This document shows, one piece after another, positions 24,290-33,825 of a DNA stretch of 64,000 nt. Source of the stretch: Pedobacter sp. MC2016-14 (GTDB lineage: Bacteria > Bacteroidota > Bacteroidia > Sphingobacteriales > Sphingobacteriaceae); assembly GCF_020991475.1 (NCBI RefSeq), contig NZ_JAJMPA010000003.1, positions 372,001 to 436,000 of the forward strand, given 5' to 3'. The position numbers were made by a program, and so were the translations under genes. The notes beneath the pieces are model-generated. The model did no database searches, was not told where the DNA came from, and was given only the letters and a program-made list of their open reading frames with translations. The stretch's first letter is position 1. Each line of letters opens with the position of its first letter.

Positions 24290-25048
24290 CTATTTTTCAT
24301 GCTTCACCCACAGGTTAAAAATCTCCACTTCGCCATAAGCGTAACAGGACTCACCCTCAACCTTTTTCTTTCCTTTGCAGGAAGATTGTACATAAGCACC
24401 CGCTTTAAAATAGGCATTAGAATAATTTTCATCGAGCGTATATTTTAATTCATCGTTGTAATAACATTGCGTTTTATTGCCCGAAACCACAAATTTAACG
24501 GTAAACCGGGTACCCAAAACATAGTTGGCATCCAACACCGTTCTTTCGCCACCATTGGCAGATACCAACAGCTTTGTGCCTTCCAGCCTAAAAAAGATCA
24601 CATACCGCTCCGCATCATGGATCTGGCCCACCACAATGTGTTTCCGAACATCGGGCAAATGCGTAACCCGCTGATCAATGAATAGGGTATGGGTGCCTTC
24701 AGCAGATGACCATGCTGCAGGCGTTTTGCTGTCCTCCTGCATCTCTCTAAGCTCCGAACGCGGGAAATTAGAGCCACTGGTCGTTTCGCCGCCTGTCATC
24801 GCTTTAAAAGTGACCGCATCCTTTTTTTTATTGAGGAAAAAATAGTTCTCATCCGCATAAGTGTTTAATTCCGGTTGTTTGATCTCGTCCGGGTTTCCAT
24901 TGTGCTCGGTGTTCACCGGTAAAGTGAGCTTCCAGCCTTTCAGGTTTAAGACTTCGCCAGGTGCTTTAGTAGACTGCGAAAATGCCAGCTGACTAGAAAA
25001 GGCAAGAAAGAGCAGCAAAAGGAAAGGGGATAGTGTTTTTAATTTCAT
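24290..25048 (-). CDS. Alginate lyase, polysaccharide lyase family 7
   Basis: A 252-residue secreted enzyme with an N-terminal signal peptide (LLLLFLAFSSQLAFSQ). The three PL7 signatures are present: RSELR (97-101), QIH (142-144, catalytic Gln and His) and YFKAGAYVQ (213-221, catalytic Tyr). PL7 lyases cut alginate by beta-elimination inside the chain, leaving 4,5-unsaturated ends. QIH often goes with G-block or mixed activity, but specificity cannot be read safely. It is the last gene of the alginate operon, 7 bases after the PL6 gene. Without a lipoprotein Cys it is probably periplasmic or exported. Confidence 0.92.
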   Translation of the reverse strand: MKLKTLSPFLLLLFLAFSSQLAFSQSTKAPGEVLNLKGWKLTLPVNTEHNGNPDEIKQPELNTYADENYFFLNKKKDAVTFKAMTGGETTSGSNFPRSELREMQEDSKTPAAWSSAEGTHTLFIDQRVTHLPDVRKHIVVGQIHDAERYVIFFRLEGTKLLVSANGGERTVLDANYVLGTRFTVKFVVSGNKTQCYYNDELKYTLDENYSNAYFKAGAYVQSSCKGKKKVEGESCYAYGEVEIFNLWVKHEK

Positions 25049-25055
25049 AGCTTGT

Positions 25056-27380
25056 TTATTTTAAATTAGCGCCAAGGGCCGCTTTAGCGGATGATAAATG
25101 GAGCAGGGGAGAGCTGGCTTTTAAACGGAAATCCTGCGCAGCGGGATTGACAAAAGCAGGATCCAGGTTATGGATAAATTGGCCAGAAACCTTCCCATAA
25201 GTAGAATTGACCTTGCCCGATTGGTAAAAATTACAATAATCCACTTTCAAATCGTCCGCAATGTATTCCTCAAATTTAATGCTGCTGCCTCCTTGTCCTG
25301 ATTTATAAAAAATACTGTTCAGGATGCTGGCATGTTGTACACCCTGCAATTTCATCGCAGCGCCTTTCTCCCGGTTGTCTACTTCATTAAAGGTACATTG
25401 ATTAACGATCAAAAAGGGGCCTAAAGTACTTTCATCGTTTCCACCACGGTACAAATTTAGCGCACTGCCCAATACCCCTGTAAAAACACAGTTCTGGATC
25501 AGCGTATTTTCAGCATTGTAAATGCCTTTGTCCTCTTTTTCCGCAGAAAAGTCAATCGCCGTGCCCGACAGGTTGCTGAATTTGCTGTTTATAACCACCA
25601 GGCTATCTGCAAAGGTGCTTTTAGAAGCTTTGATGGCACTAAAGGTGCTTTCGTTAAAATTGTAAAAATGGCAATCCTCTACAAAAAGGCTGTAATGGCG
25701 GTTCATGGGCAAATCGGTGCTTCGGATGCCAGCCTGTACATCGCCAAAACTTTCAAAGGTTCCGGAAAAAGCCAGTCCTTTAACCTTTAACTCGCCGCCA
25801 TTTTCAATGCTGATGAAAGCCGGAATGGATTGGTTCGCTACATTCACCAATACCGGTTGAGCGGCTAAAGCCGGAGCAGCCATAAATACCAGTTTGTTTT
25901 TAACCACCATTTCGCTTTTCAACTTATAATGGCCCGCCTCAGCAAAAACCAATGTGTCACCATCATTTAATCCGGTTAGCATTTGGCTTAATCCAGAAAC
26001 ATCAGCCAGTTTAAGGCCGATCTTTTTACCCTTTACTTTGCCCGTAGTGTTTGCAGCGCGGTACCAGGAGGCACCGGAATTGTTCCAGTTCTGTATGCTC
26101 AGCACAGAAAGATCTGCCCCTGCTTTAGCACTGCCTTGTGGCAGGGAAAGACCAGCTACCGTTTTGTTCTTGATTTTAGTCGCTTCAAAGCCCGCTGGTA
26201 ACTTTATTTTAGCATTACTACCCACAGCATTGTTTTTAACGCTCAAGCCCGGTGTAAGGTTGTAATCCGTATAAATGGGTTCCTGATCTGTTAACACCAG
26301 GTTGTTCCTGAATTGTACATTTTCAGGTGCAGCTGTCCGTTCCGCATCTTTACCCGTTCCAAAATCAATATGCGCACAGTTGATAAAAGTGTTTTGGTAA
26401 ATGTCGGCATCCTTAACCTGGTAATAACGGTTGATGGCAGAATTGGGCACCCCGTTCATCACGGCCAGCGCCGCCCTAAAAGCATCTCCTTTTAAATCTT
26501 TAAATACATTGTTGAATACTTTATGACCGGGATTGATGACCCGAACCCCACCCGTAAAGGGCTTGTTGTTGCCCAGAAATACATTTCCTTCCACCACGTT
26601 GGCACTGCCATGGCGCAAAACCAAACTGCCTTCGCATTCAGAAAAAGTATTGAAACTCACCTGATTTTCACCAGATTTAACCGAGACCACTTCAACTTCT
26701 CCATTACATTGCTCAAAGTAATTGTTTTTGATGCTGGTCCTGGATGGTGTTAAAGAATAACGCGATACCCCGATCCGCATGGTCTCGCCACCATTGGAAC
26801 CCAAACGCTGCCTGCCCTTAAAATAATTGTGGTCAATACTGTGGTAGTTTTGCTGGCTCCGTTCATCATTCAGTTCTACAATCAGGGTAGGGCCTAAATT
26901 GATTTTGTTGATGAGCGTACAATGGTCTACCCGGTTGTGTTTGCCCCAAAGCACAATCCAGTTGTCGTTTTTAAAACGGTCGGCCTGAGAAAAGTTCTCG
27001 ATCACAAAACCGGTAATCCGGCAATAGTTGGCCAGTTCATTGGTACCTGTACTAAAAATAATGAGGTCGCCATTGGGGCTGTAGCCATTGTTAAAATGCA
27101 AATCGGCCACTTCCAGGTAAGTACCGGAAATTTTAAAGTTGGAGGCACCGCTAATCACCACACCACCCGGTGTTTGCGGAGCAACCCTAATGGGTTGTTC
27201 CGCTGTACCATTTGCTTTCAGCACCAGCTTCTGGTCTTTCCAAAGACCATCCGCCATGGTGATTTTTGCGCCGGGCTTTGCCGCAGCCAATGCAGCCTGG
27301 AGCTCTTTTCCGTTGTGTACCAGCTGTCCGGATCCCTTTAAAGAGGCAAACAACAACAATAGGATTACGCTGTACTTCAT
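25056..27380 (-). CDS. Alginate lyase, polysaccharide lyase family 6, two-domain
   Basis: About 774 residues from ATG 27380 (MKYSVILLLLFASLKGSGQ, a signal peptide). The frame is open to 27452, but that extension lies inside the upstream gene and precedes the signal peptide. The N-terminal half is a right-handed beta-helix of PL6 (chondroitinase B type) with NGGETMRIG. The presumed catalytic Lys is in VVSVKSGEN and Arg in LVLRHGSANVVEGN, matching the Lys/Arg pair of two-domain PL6 enzymes such as AlyGC. The C-terminal half is a second beta-helix. Expected action is exo- or endolytic on G- or MG-rich alginate. It starts 4 bases after the upstream lipoprotein gene. Confidence 0.9.
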   Translation of the reverse strand: MKYSVILLLLFASLKGSGQLVHNGKELQAALAAAKPGAKITMADGLWKDQKLVLKANGTAEQPIRVAPQTPGGVVISGASNFKISGTYLEVADLHFNNGYSPNGDLIIFSTGTNELANYCRITGFVIENFSQADRFKNDNWIVLWGKHNRVDHCTLINKINLGPTLIVELNDERSQQNYHSIDHNYFKGRQRLGSNGGETMRIGVSRYSLTPSRTSIKNNYFEQCNGEVEVVSVKSGENQVSFNTFSECEGSLVLRHGSANVVEGNVFLGNNKPFTGGVRVINPGHKVFNNVFKDLKGDAFRAALAVMNGVPNSAINRYYQVKDADIYQNTFINCAHIDFGTGKDAERTAAPENVQFRNNLVLTDQEPIYTDYNLTPGLSVKNNAVGSNAKIKLPAGFEATKIKNKTVAGLSLPQGSAKAGADLSVLSIQNWNNSGASWYRAANTTGKVKGKKIGLKLADVSGLSQMLTGLNDGDTLVFAEAGHYKLKSEMVVKNKLVFMAAPALAAQPVLVNVANQSIPAFISIENGGELKVKGLAFSGTFESFGDVQAGIRSTDLPMNRHYSLFVEDCHFYNFNESTFSAIKASKSTFADSLVVINSKFSNLSGTAIDFSAEKEDKGIYNAENTLIQNCVFTGVLGSALNLYRGGNDESTLGPFLIVNQCTFNEVDNREKGAAMKLQGVQHASILNSIFYKSGQGGSSIKFEEYIADDLKVDYCNFYQSGKVNSTYGKVSGQFIHNLDPAFVNPAAQDFRLKASSPLLHLSSAKAALGANLK

Positions 27381-27384
27381 AGGG

Positions 27385-28959
27385 CTATTTTTGAATGTAA
27401 ATGTCAAATTTAATGGTGGATGTACCTGTAGTTGAAGTGGCTTCTTTAACACGGATCAAAGCGTTTTTAAAGCCGGTTCCGCTTACATCAGGGATCCGCA
27501 CATAAATTAAATTGGCCGTAGTGGTGTTAAATATCGCTGTTGTAGCCGCTACTGAAGCATCAAACCTGGCCGAACTTCCACCCGGTGCAGCGATATTATT
27601 TGCGGTTAAGAAAAATGCCTCATCAATGACATCAATGTTGTTGGCCGCATATTGCGCATACACATTGTCTATGCCTGTACTAGCACCCGGAACCAGCACC
27701 CTGAATTTAGTGGCCCGTAAAACCGCCGCATTGGCAATGGTCCAGCCCACAGAATTACATTTAAAGTTGTTGGCTACACCAGAAGCATTGGCCGGACTGT
27801 AGAATGAAGGTCCGGTAGCCGTTCCATAGAACAAAAAGGCCATGGTAGATTCGCTGGCATTGAGACTGCAATTGCCCAGGGTAGTACCGCTTTCTGCGAA
27901 GAAAATGGTATTGGTACCTGTGGTATGTGCTGTCATGGTCACATCACGGTACAACGTTGAGCCGTAAGTATAATTTAGAGGCAGGATCAATTCAGACGGT
28001 AGGTCGTCAATGTCCGTTGCAATAATTTTAAGATGGGTACTTCTTTTACGGAAAGGATAGTTGTAATTGAAGCTGTAGCTCAAACTGGAATTTAAGCTGC
28101 TGATGCTGGAGATCAAAACGTATTCTCCCTGGTAATTGTCGTAAATCTCGATCTTTTTGAGGCCGGTAACCGAAGTAATGGTTCCGGTAACAGGTGTGGT
28201 ACCCGTTAAGTTCGGCGTTACTGAAGCTGCAAAACCCACAAATTTAGGTTTAAACAAACTCACATCCACCGGCATGGCGACTACCAATTGGTTGCTTTGT
28301 CCGTAGATGTCTTTGGCTACAATTTTGATGTGCTGCGCTGCTTTCCGGTAGGTGTACTGATAGTTGAGCGCAAATTGTTTAGCGCCATTGATGCTGGTAT
28401 TGCTGTTCACCAAAACATAAACGTTTTCTGTCTGATAATCATCATAAATATCTACCTGACTTAAACCATAATCTGAGGTTATATTTCCGGTAATGCTGGT
28501 CAGTCCGCCGCTTAGGTTGGCCGTAATCTGCGCTGGGAAATCCTTCAATTGCGGTAAGGCAGGATTAAAATAGGTGATTTTAACAAAGCCCTCTACCGTA
28601 CTGTTATCGCTTTGTTTGGCCAATACCCTTACACCCGTAGCCTTGCTCATGCTATTGGCCGGAAAGGCAGCCGTAGGAATGTTTAGGGTATATGCTGCAG
28701 CGTTATCAGGGATGGCGGTGGCAATCAACGAGTCTGTGGCATTGTTCCGCACCAGATACGCATACACCGACTTGATGCCCGTGCTGGAATTAATTTGTGC
28801 TGCTACCGTAGTATTGGCGCCAAAATTCCGGGTGGCGCTGTTGTAAGTATATTCTGCCGCAGTGAGTGTGCCAACACTTTCCGTTTCTGTTTTTTTGCAG
28901 GAGGCGCAGCAGAGCAGCACAGCAAAAAAGAAGCTTAAAGATTTAAATAATGTGCTCAT
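27385..28959 (-). CDS. Surface lipoprotein of the alginate locus (putative glycan-binding protein)
   Basis: A 524-residue lipoprotein with a type II signal (LLCCASCKK) and no lyase or other catalytic motif. Repeated beta-sandwich-like modules follow. The segments TANLSGGLTSITGNITS...LSQVDIYDDYQTENVYVLV and TPNLTGTTPVTGTITS...LKKIEIYDNYQGEYVLI are tandem copies of one module. Position directly after susD and before the lyases is typical of SusE/SusF-like surface glycan-binding proteins. It probably helps hold alginate at the cell surface (inference). Sequence-level family not recognised. Starts at ATG 28959, 20 bases after the SusD gene. Confidence 0.65.
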   Translation of the reverse strand: MSTLFKSLSFFFAVLLCCASCKKTETESVGTLTAAEYTYNSATRNFGANTTVAAQINSSTGIKSVYAYLVRNNATDSLIATAIPDNAAAYTLNIPTAAFPANSMSKATGVRVLAKQSDNSTVEGFVKITYFNPALPQLKDFPAQITANLSGGLTSITGNITSDYGLSQVDIYDDYQTENVYVLVNSNTSINGAKQFALNYQYTYRKAAQHIKIVAKDIYGQSNQLVVAMPVDVSLFKPKFVGFAASVTPNLTGTTPVTGTITSVTGLKKIEIYDNYQGEYVLISSISSLNSSLSYSFNYNYPFRKRSTHLKIIATDIDDLPSELILPLNYTYGSTLYRDVTMTAHTTGTNTIFFAESGTTLGNCSLNASESTMAFLFYGTATGPSFYSPANASGVANNFKCNSVGWTIANAAVLRATKFRVLVPGASTGIDNVYAQYAANNIDVIDEAFFLTANNIAAPGGSSARFDASVAATTAIFNTTTANLIYVRIPDVSGTGFKNALIRVKEATSTTGTSTIKFDIYIQK

Positions 28960-28979
28960 AGTTTCGAGATTAAATGCTT

Positions 28980-30563
28980 TTAATAACTGCTGTTTTGTGG
29001 AATTTTTAACTGATCGTTACTGTCAATTTCTTTCTGCGGAATGGGCAGCAACAAGCGGTCTTCTACCACCAAAGCCTGCAGGTTGGCCAGGGTAATGGCC
29101 GGAACAATCCTGCTGTAATGCGAAGTAAATTCCGTAGCAAAATGTGCTTTGATGACGGCTATGGCTGTTCCCGAACGTTTCAAATCAAAGAAACGCTGGT
29201 TTTCAAAAGCAAATTCCAACCTGCGTTCATTAAACAAGGCCGTGTTAAACTGCGTAGGGTCGGTAATGGCAGCGGTTCCGCTTGCCGGATACTGGTAAAA
29301 ACCAGTACTGAAATCTCCGGTACCCAGATCTTTTGCACCTGCACGGGCCCTCACCTGGTTGATGAGGCTTACCGCCGTTCCCGAAGCACCATCATAACCA
29401 ATGGCTTCTGCTTTCATCAGCAGCACATCCGAATAGCGGAGTACAGGGAAATCATTTTCCGCATCAAACTTAACCAAGGCAGGAGAAAGGAACTTTTTAA
29501 CGTACAGTTTAGAACTGAAAGTCGCCAGGCTAACATCCTTTCGGGCATCTGCCGCAGCGGTTACCGCCGTTTTAAATTGTGTATTCAGTTCTGTCGTCGG
29601 GAAGTTTAAACCCAGTCCGTCGCCATTAATGACCGCGCTACCGCTGGAAGTGGGTGCAAAATTATTGGCCATGGAATTTCCAAGTCCTACACCACCAGAT
29701 TTAAAACGAACGGCAAAGAGGATTTCCCGGTTCATTTCATTGTTGATGGAAAAAACATCGGCATAAGAAGGGAGCAAACCATAACCACTGTTGCTGATGA
29801 CATCATCCAGCAGGCTTAAAGCGGCTGGTTTTTGGTTTAAGGTTAAATACACCTTAGCCAGCAAAGCTTTAGCCGCCCAGCTTGTTGCGCGGCCCCGGTC
29901 AGCATCGGCCATGGCCGCATAGGTAGCAGGCGACAAGATGTCCTTAGCTTTGGATAAATCGGCCACAATCAGTTTGTAAATGTCCTGTACCGCAGCTCTG
30001 TTGATCTGTTTAGATTGCTCCGGATCTACAGGTTCGGTAATCAGGAATACCGCTCCATACAAGCGCACCAGGTTAAAATAGTGGTAGGCCCTTAAAAATA
30101 AAGCCTCACCAGCCAGCTGGTTTTTTTGAGCAGCAGTAACCTGGGCAGTTCCATCAGCGATGGCAATGCTTTCATTCTGATAACTTACACCCAGGCTTTT
30201 GAGCACGTAATTGATAGAACGGATATTTTTATAGGTATTTAACCAATACAGGTAAACCTTATCATGCGCGGAATTGAGGTTAAACATATCCAGCTCATTG
30301 AGTTCCACGTTGCTGGTGGCAGAACTGTTGGGCACACCCTGTTTGGTGTTGTCGCTCCGCAGCTCGGTCAGCATCCATTCCGTTTCCAGGGGCAGCAGTA
30401 AGCCGTTGTAGCTCCCGGTAAGTCCGGTTTTGGTTTCCTCATAGTTCCTGTAAAAAGAACTTACCCCCACATTGGATACCGGATCCAGCTCAATGATTTT
30501 TTTGCAGGAAAAAGTACTGATGCTTACAGCGATGATGAAGATATTAAGGGTTAATGTTTTCAT
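28980..30563 (-). CDS. SusD/RagB-family alginate-binding lipoprotein (pair 2)
   Basis: About 527 residues from ATG 30563 (MKTLTLNIF..., lipobox TFSCKK); an in-frame ATG 8 codons earlier gives a less natural signal peptide. SusD hallmarks: VSSFYRNYEETKTGLTGSYNGLL near the N-terminus, tetratricopeptide-like helices (FLRAYHYFNLVRLYGAVFLI), LRYSDVLLMKAEA and the C-terminal FNERRLEFAFENQRFFDLKRSG. It forms the lid over its SusC partner encoded 26 bases upstream and delivers oligosaccharides to it. Confidence 0.92.
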   Translation of the reverse strand: MKTLTLNIFIIAVSISTFSCKKIIELDPVSNVGVSSFYRNYEETKTGLTGSYNGLLLPLETEWMLTELRSDNTKQGVPNSSATSNVELNELDMFNLNSAHDKVYLYWLNTYKNIRSINYVLKSLGVSYQNESIAIADGTAQVTAAQKNQLAGEALFLRAYHYFNLVRLYGAVFLITEPVDPEQSKQINRAAVQDIYKLIVADLSKAKDILSPATYAAMADADRGRATSWAAKALLAKVYLTLNQKPAALSLLDDVISNSGYGLLPSYADVFSINNEMNREILFAVRFKSGGVGLGNSMANNFAPTSSGSAVINGDGLGLNFPTTELNTQFKTAVTAAADARKDVSLATFSSKLYVKKFLSPALVKFDAENDFPVLRYSDVLLMKAEAIGYDGASGTAVSLINQVRARAGAKDLGTGDFSTGFYQYPASGTAAITDPTQFNTALFNERRLEFAFENQRFFDLKRSGTAIAVIKAHFATEFTSHYSRIVPAITLANLQALVVEDRLLLPIPQKEIDSNDQLKIPQNSSY

Positions 30564-30589
30564 GTTGAGTAATTTAAAAGCTTCCATAT

Positions 30590-33500
30590 CTAGAAATTTA
30601 CATCCAGTCCGAAGGTGTAGGTACGCGCAATTGGGAAGGCGCCACGTTGATAGCCCGCAATTAAAGGAGAAGCATAGGCAGAACTTGTGGTCCTGGCTTC
30701 GGGGTTAATACCACGGTAGCTGCTGCCCATTAAGTACAGCAGGTTATCTACAGAACTGTACAGCCTGATGCCGCTAACACCTAATTTTTTACTGATTTTG
30801 GAGGCAAAAGTATAACCCAAAATCACATTCCTTAAAGCCGCATAAGAAGCATCCTCAAGTACATAATCGGTCAGCAGCCAGTTTTCACCATTGGTATAAT
30901 AAGGCGTTTTGCCATCACCAGGATTGGCGGCACTGATCCAGCGGTTGGCGATAAAGTTTTCGTTGTACTTGCGCGATTCATTGTAATTGGCATCACCGTT
31001 AATTAAACTGCCGCCCTGAACGCCCTGAATGAGCACACTGAGGTCAAAGCCTTTGTATTTAAAGGTATTGGTTACGCCCCAGGTAAAATCTGGAAAAGGA
31101 GAACCCAGCACGGTACGGTCATCAATGTCTATTTTGTTGTCGCCATTTACATCCACATACTTTAAACCACCTGCAGCAAAGTATTTAGAAAGGGTAGAAG
31201 TTTGTCCCGTTGCTTTAGCCGCATCAATTTCTGCCTGCGAAGTCCAGATGCCATCGGTTTTATAACCAAAAAACTGGATGGCACGGTCGCCCACAATGTT
31301 GGCATAAATCTCGTTTCTTTCCCCATATTTATATTGCACAGGTTCGCCGCCCAAAGCCACTAATTTATTACGGGTAGCAGACACATTTAAATTGGTGCTC
31401 CAGCTAAAATCTTTTGTTTTAAGGTTGTTCATCGTCAGTTCTACCTCTGCACCCTGGTTCCTCAGTTTGCCGGCATTTCTGAAATACTCATTAGAGCCGC
31501 TAAAAGATTGGGTATTGGCCTGGTACAGCAACTGATCGGTAATGGAATTGTAGTATTCCAGTGTTAGGGCAAAGCGGTCTTTCAGGAAGCTGACATCCAA
31601 ACCGGTATTAAATTCAAAGGTACGCTCCCAGGAAATGTCCGGGTTGGCCAGTACATTGCTGTTCGGCGATAAACCAAGGCCAACTGTTCCGGTACCAGAG
31701 CCAAAAGAATAATTACTTGGGTACAGGAGGTTGACATAAGAAAATGCAGGGATGTTGTTGTTACCCGTAACCCCATAACTGGCCCTCAGCTTCATGCTGC
31801 TGATCCAGTCGGCGCTTTTCATAAAGTTTTCATTGGAAATGGCCCAGCCGCCGGAAATAGCAGGGAAGTAACCCCATTTTTTACCCGGTCCAAAATTGGA
31901 ACTTCCATCTGCACGGAAGCTGGCACTCAGCAGGTATTTGCCCTTGTAATCGTAATTGACCCTGCCCAGGTAGGAAAGTAAGCCTTTAGGATATTCCAGC
32001 GTATTGGTTAGAGCCTGATCAATCTGACCGGCCTGGTTTAAGGTTTTAAAATCTTCTGTAGGGAAGTTACGGCCTACAATGTTGCTTTCCTTCGTTTTGG
32101 TCTGCTGTGCCGTATAACCTACCAAACCCGTAAAATTATGGTTGCCAGCTTTTAGGCTATAGTTTAAAGTGTTTTCCCAAAGCAGGTCCAGGTACAGTTT
32201 ATTGTAAATTACGGCCTGGTTTACATCGCCATCTTTACGGGCGCCGGATTTGGTGAAGGTGGTATTTTCCTGACTGGAGTAATAGCCGCCAACAGAGGTT
32301 TTAAAAATCAGGTTCTTGGCTACCGTAACGCTCAAATCTCCACCACCCAGTACGCGATAAGTTTGCTGCGTAATGTTTTCCCTGGCTGCGATGGAAAGCG
32401 GGGTATTGTTACTGGTAGAAAAAGGCTCAACCGTACCGTTGCTGCTCCACAGACTGCCATCGGGCATGAAACCGGAATAGGTTAAACCGTTAAAATGGCG
32501 CGCCTGGATAAAATCACCGGGTGCAATATTTGCCCATTGCGCGTTCTGGTGTACGAATGCAGAAGTAAAGGCATCGTGATACACGGGCAGGAAGGAAGCA
32601 AACCTGAAATAATCTGTAAAGTTGGAAGCTGGTCGGATAGTTTTGATGTAAGATGGGTTGATGTTGAAACTGAAACGCACCCTTTTGCTCAGTTCGCCGT
32701 CTACCTTAGCTTTGACATTTAAACGGGTATTTTCGTTGAATTTTAACACCGCTTTGTCTTTTTGGCCATTGGCCGATAAATAATAGCGGATGTCTTTTTT
32801 ACCACCACTGATGCCAAACTGGATGTTAGAGATGGCACCGTTTTGTAAAGCTTCCTGCTGCCAGTCGGTAGCGTAACCTGCAATTTGGTTTTCTATGACA
32901 TAAGCTGCACGCTCTGCCGGGGTAATGAGGTTAATTTGACTGCTGGCTACAGTGGGGTCGGTCTGCCTTAAAGCCGCTTCCTGAAACAGCAAATTGGTGT
33001 ATTCGCCCACACTTAAAATGGGGTTAACGGAATACGGGTTTTTAAAACCGTAATAACTTTTAAAGGTATACCTTGGTTTGTCAGATACCCCGCCTTTGGT
33101 GGTGATTAAAATGACCCCATTGGCAGCACGGGAACCGTAAATGGCACCCGAAGCGGCATCTTTCAAGACCTCAATGGATTCTACATCCTGAGGATTCACA
33201 AAGGAAAGTCCGTCTGGAACGGGATAACCATCTACCACCACCAAGGGCTGTGAGTCTGCACTGATGGAGTTGAAACCACGCACCCGAACGGTAGGCGCGG
33301 CACCAACCTCAGAACTTACGTTTTGGATGGTAACCCCGGCGATTTTCCCGATCAGGGCATTGTCTAACCTTGAAGTGGGCATTTCGTCCAGGTTGGTATT
33401 TTTCAGTTTACTTACTGAACCGGTTACGGATGATCTTTTTTGGGTACCATAACCAATCACGACCACATCTTCCAGGTTGTTTTTGAGTTCCTGAAGGGTA

Positions 33501-33793
33501 ACGGTAATGGTTTCGTTTTTGGTTACGGGGTGCCCGTATAACTGGTAGCCCAGGTAATTGATCAACAGGATTTTTCCCGTTTCAACGCTAATGGAGAATT
33601 CTCCTTTTTCGTTGGTCATGGTGCCTTGTTTACCGTCCTTTACTTTAACGGAAGCTCCGGACAGGGCTTCCCCGTCCGGAGTTTTTACCGTTCCCTGGAT
33701 TTTAACTTTAGTTTGCGCTAAAGTTTTGTTTCCAAAAAGGAGCGAGGTCAATAGCACAAGCACCATACATTGTAAATAATATTTTAGGTTCAT
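30590..33793 (-). CDS. SusC/RagA-family TonB-dependent transporter (pair 2)
   Basis: A 1067-residue outer-membrane protein. The signal peptide is followed by a carboxypeptidase-regulatory-like domain (VKIQGTVKTPDGEALSGASV, about 30-110). The plug has VVIGYGTQKRSSVTGSVS and IEVLKDAASGAIYGSRAANG, and the large beta-barrel ends in ...TYTFGLDVNF with a terminal aromatic. No N-terminal STN domain is seen, so regulation through a FecR/sigma pair is not expected. It imports alginate oligomers with TonB energy and is paired with the SusD encoded immediately downstream. Confidence 0.95.
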   Translation of the reverse strand: MNLKYYLQCMVLVLLTSLLFGNKTLAQTKVKIQGTVKTPDGEALSGASVKVKDGKQGTMTNEKGEFSISVETGKILLINYLGYQLYGHPVTKNETITVTLQELKNNLEDVVVIGYGTQKRSSVTGSVSKLKNTNLDEMPTSRLDNALIGKIAGVTIQNVSSEVGAAPTVRVRGFNSISADSQPLVVVDGYPVPDGLSFVNPQDVESIEVLKDAASGAIYGSRAANGVILITTKGGVSDKPRYTFKSYYGFKNPYSVNPILSVGEYTNLLFQEAALRQTDPTVASSQINLITPAERAAYVIENQIAGYATDWQQEALQNGAISNIQFGISGGKKDIRYYLSANGQKDKAVLKFNENTRLNVKAKVDGELSKRVRFSFNINPSYIKTIRPASNFTDYFRFASFLPVYHDAFTSAFVHQNAQWANIAPGDFIQARHFNGLTYSGFMPDGSLWSSNGTVEPFSTSNNTPLSIAARENITQQTYRVLGGGDLSVTVAKNLIFKTSVGGYYSSQENTTFTKSGARKDGDVNQAVIYNKLYLDLLWENTLNYSLKAGNHNFTGLVGYTAQQTKTKESNIVGRNFPTEDFKTLNQAGQIDQALTNTLEYPKGLLSYLGRVNYDYKGKYLLSASFRADGSSNFGPGKKWGYFPAISGGWAISNENFMKSADWISSMKLRASYGVTGNNNIPAFSYVNLLYPSNYSFGSGTGTVGLGLSPNSNVLANPDISWERTFEFNTGLDVSFLKDRFALTLEYYNSITDQLLYQANTQSFSGSNEYFRNAGKLRNQGAEVELTMNNLKTKDFSWSTNLNVSATRNKLVALGGEPVQYKYGERNEIYANIVGDRAIQFFGYKTDGIWTSQAEIDAAKATGQTSTLSKYFAAGGLKYVDVNGDNKIDIDDRTVLGSPFPDFTWGVTNTFKYKGFDLSVLIQGVQGGSLINGDANYNESRKYNENFIANRWISAANPGDGKTPYYTNGENWLLTDYVLEDASYAALRNVILGYTFASKISKKLGVSGIRLYSSVDNLLYLMGSSYRGINPEARTTSSAYASPLIAGYQRGAFPIARTYTFGLDVNF

Positions 33794-33825
33794 GCTGGTT
33801 TAATTTGGTTAGCTGATGGTTGGTA

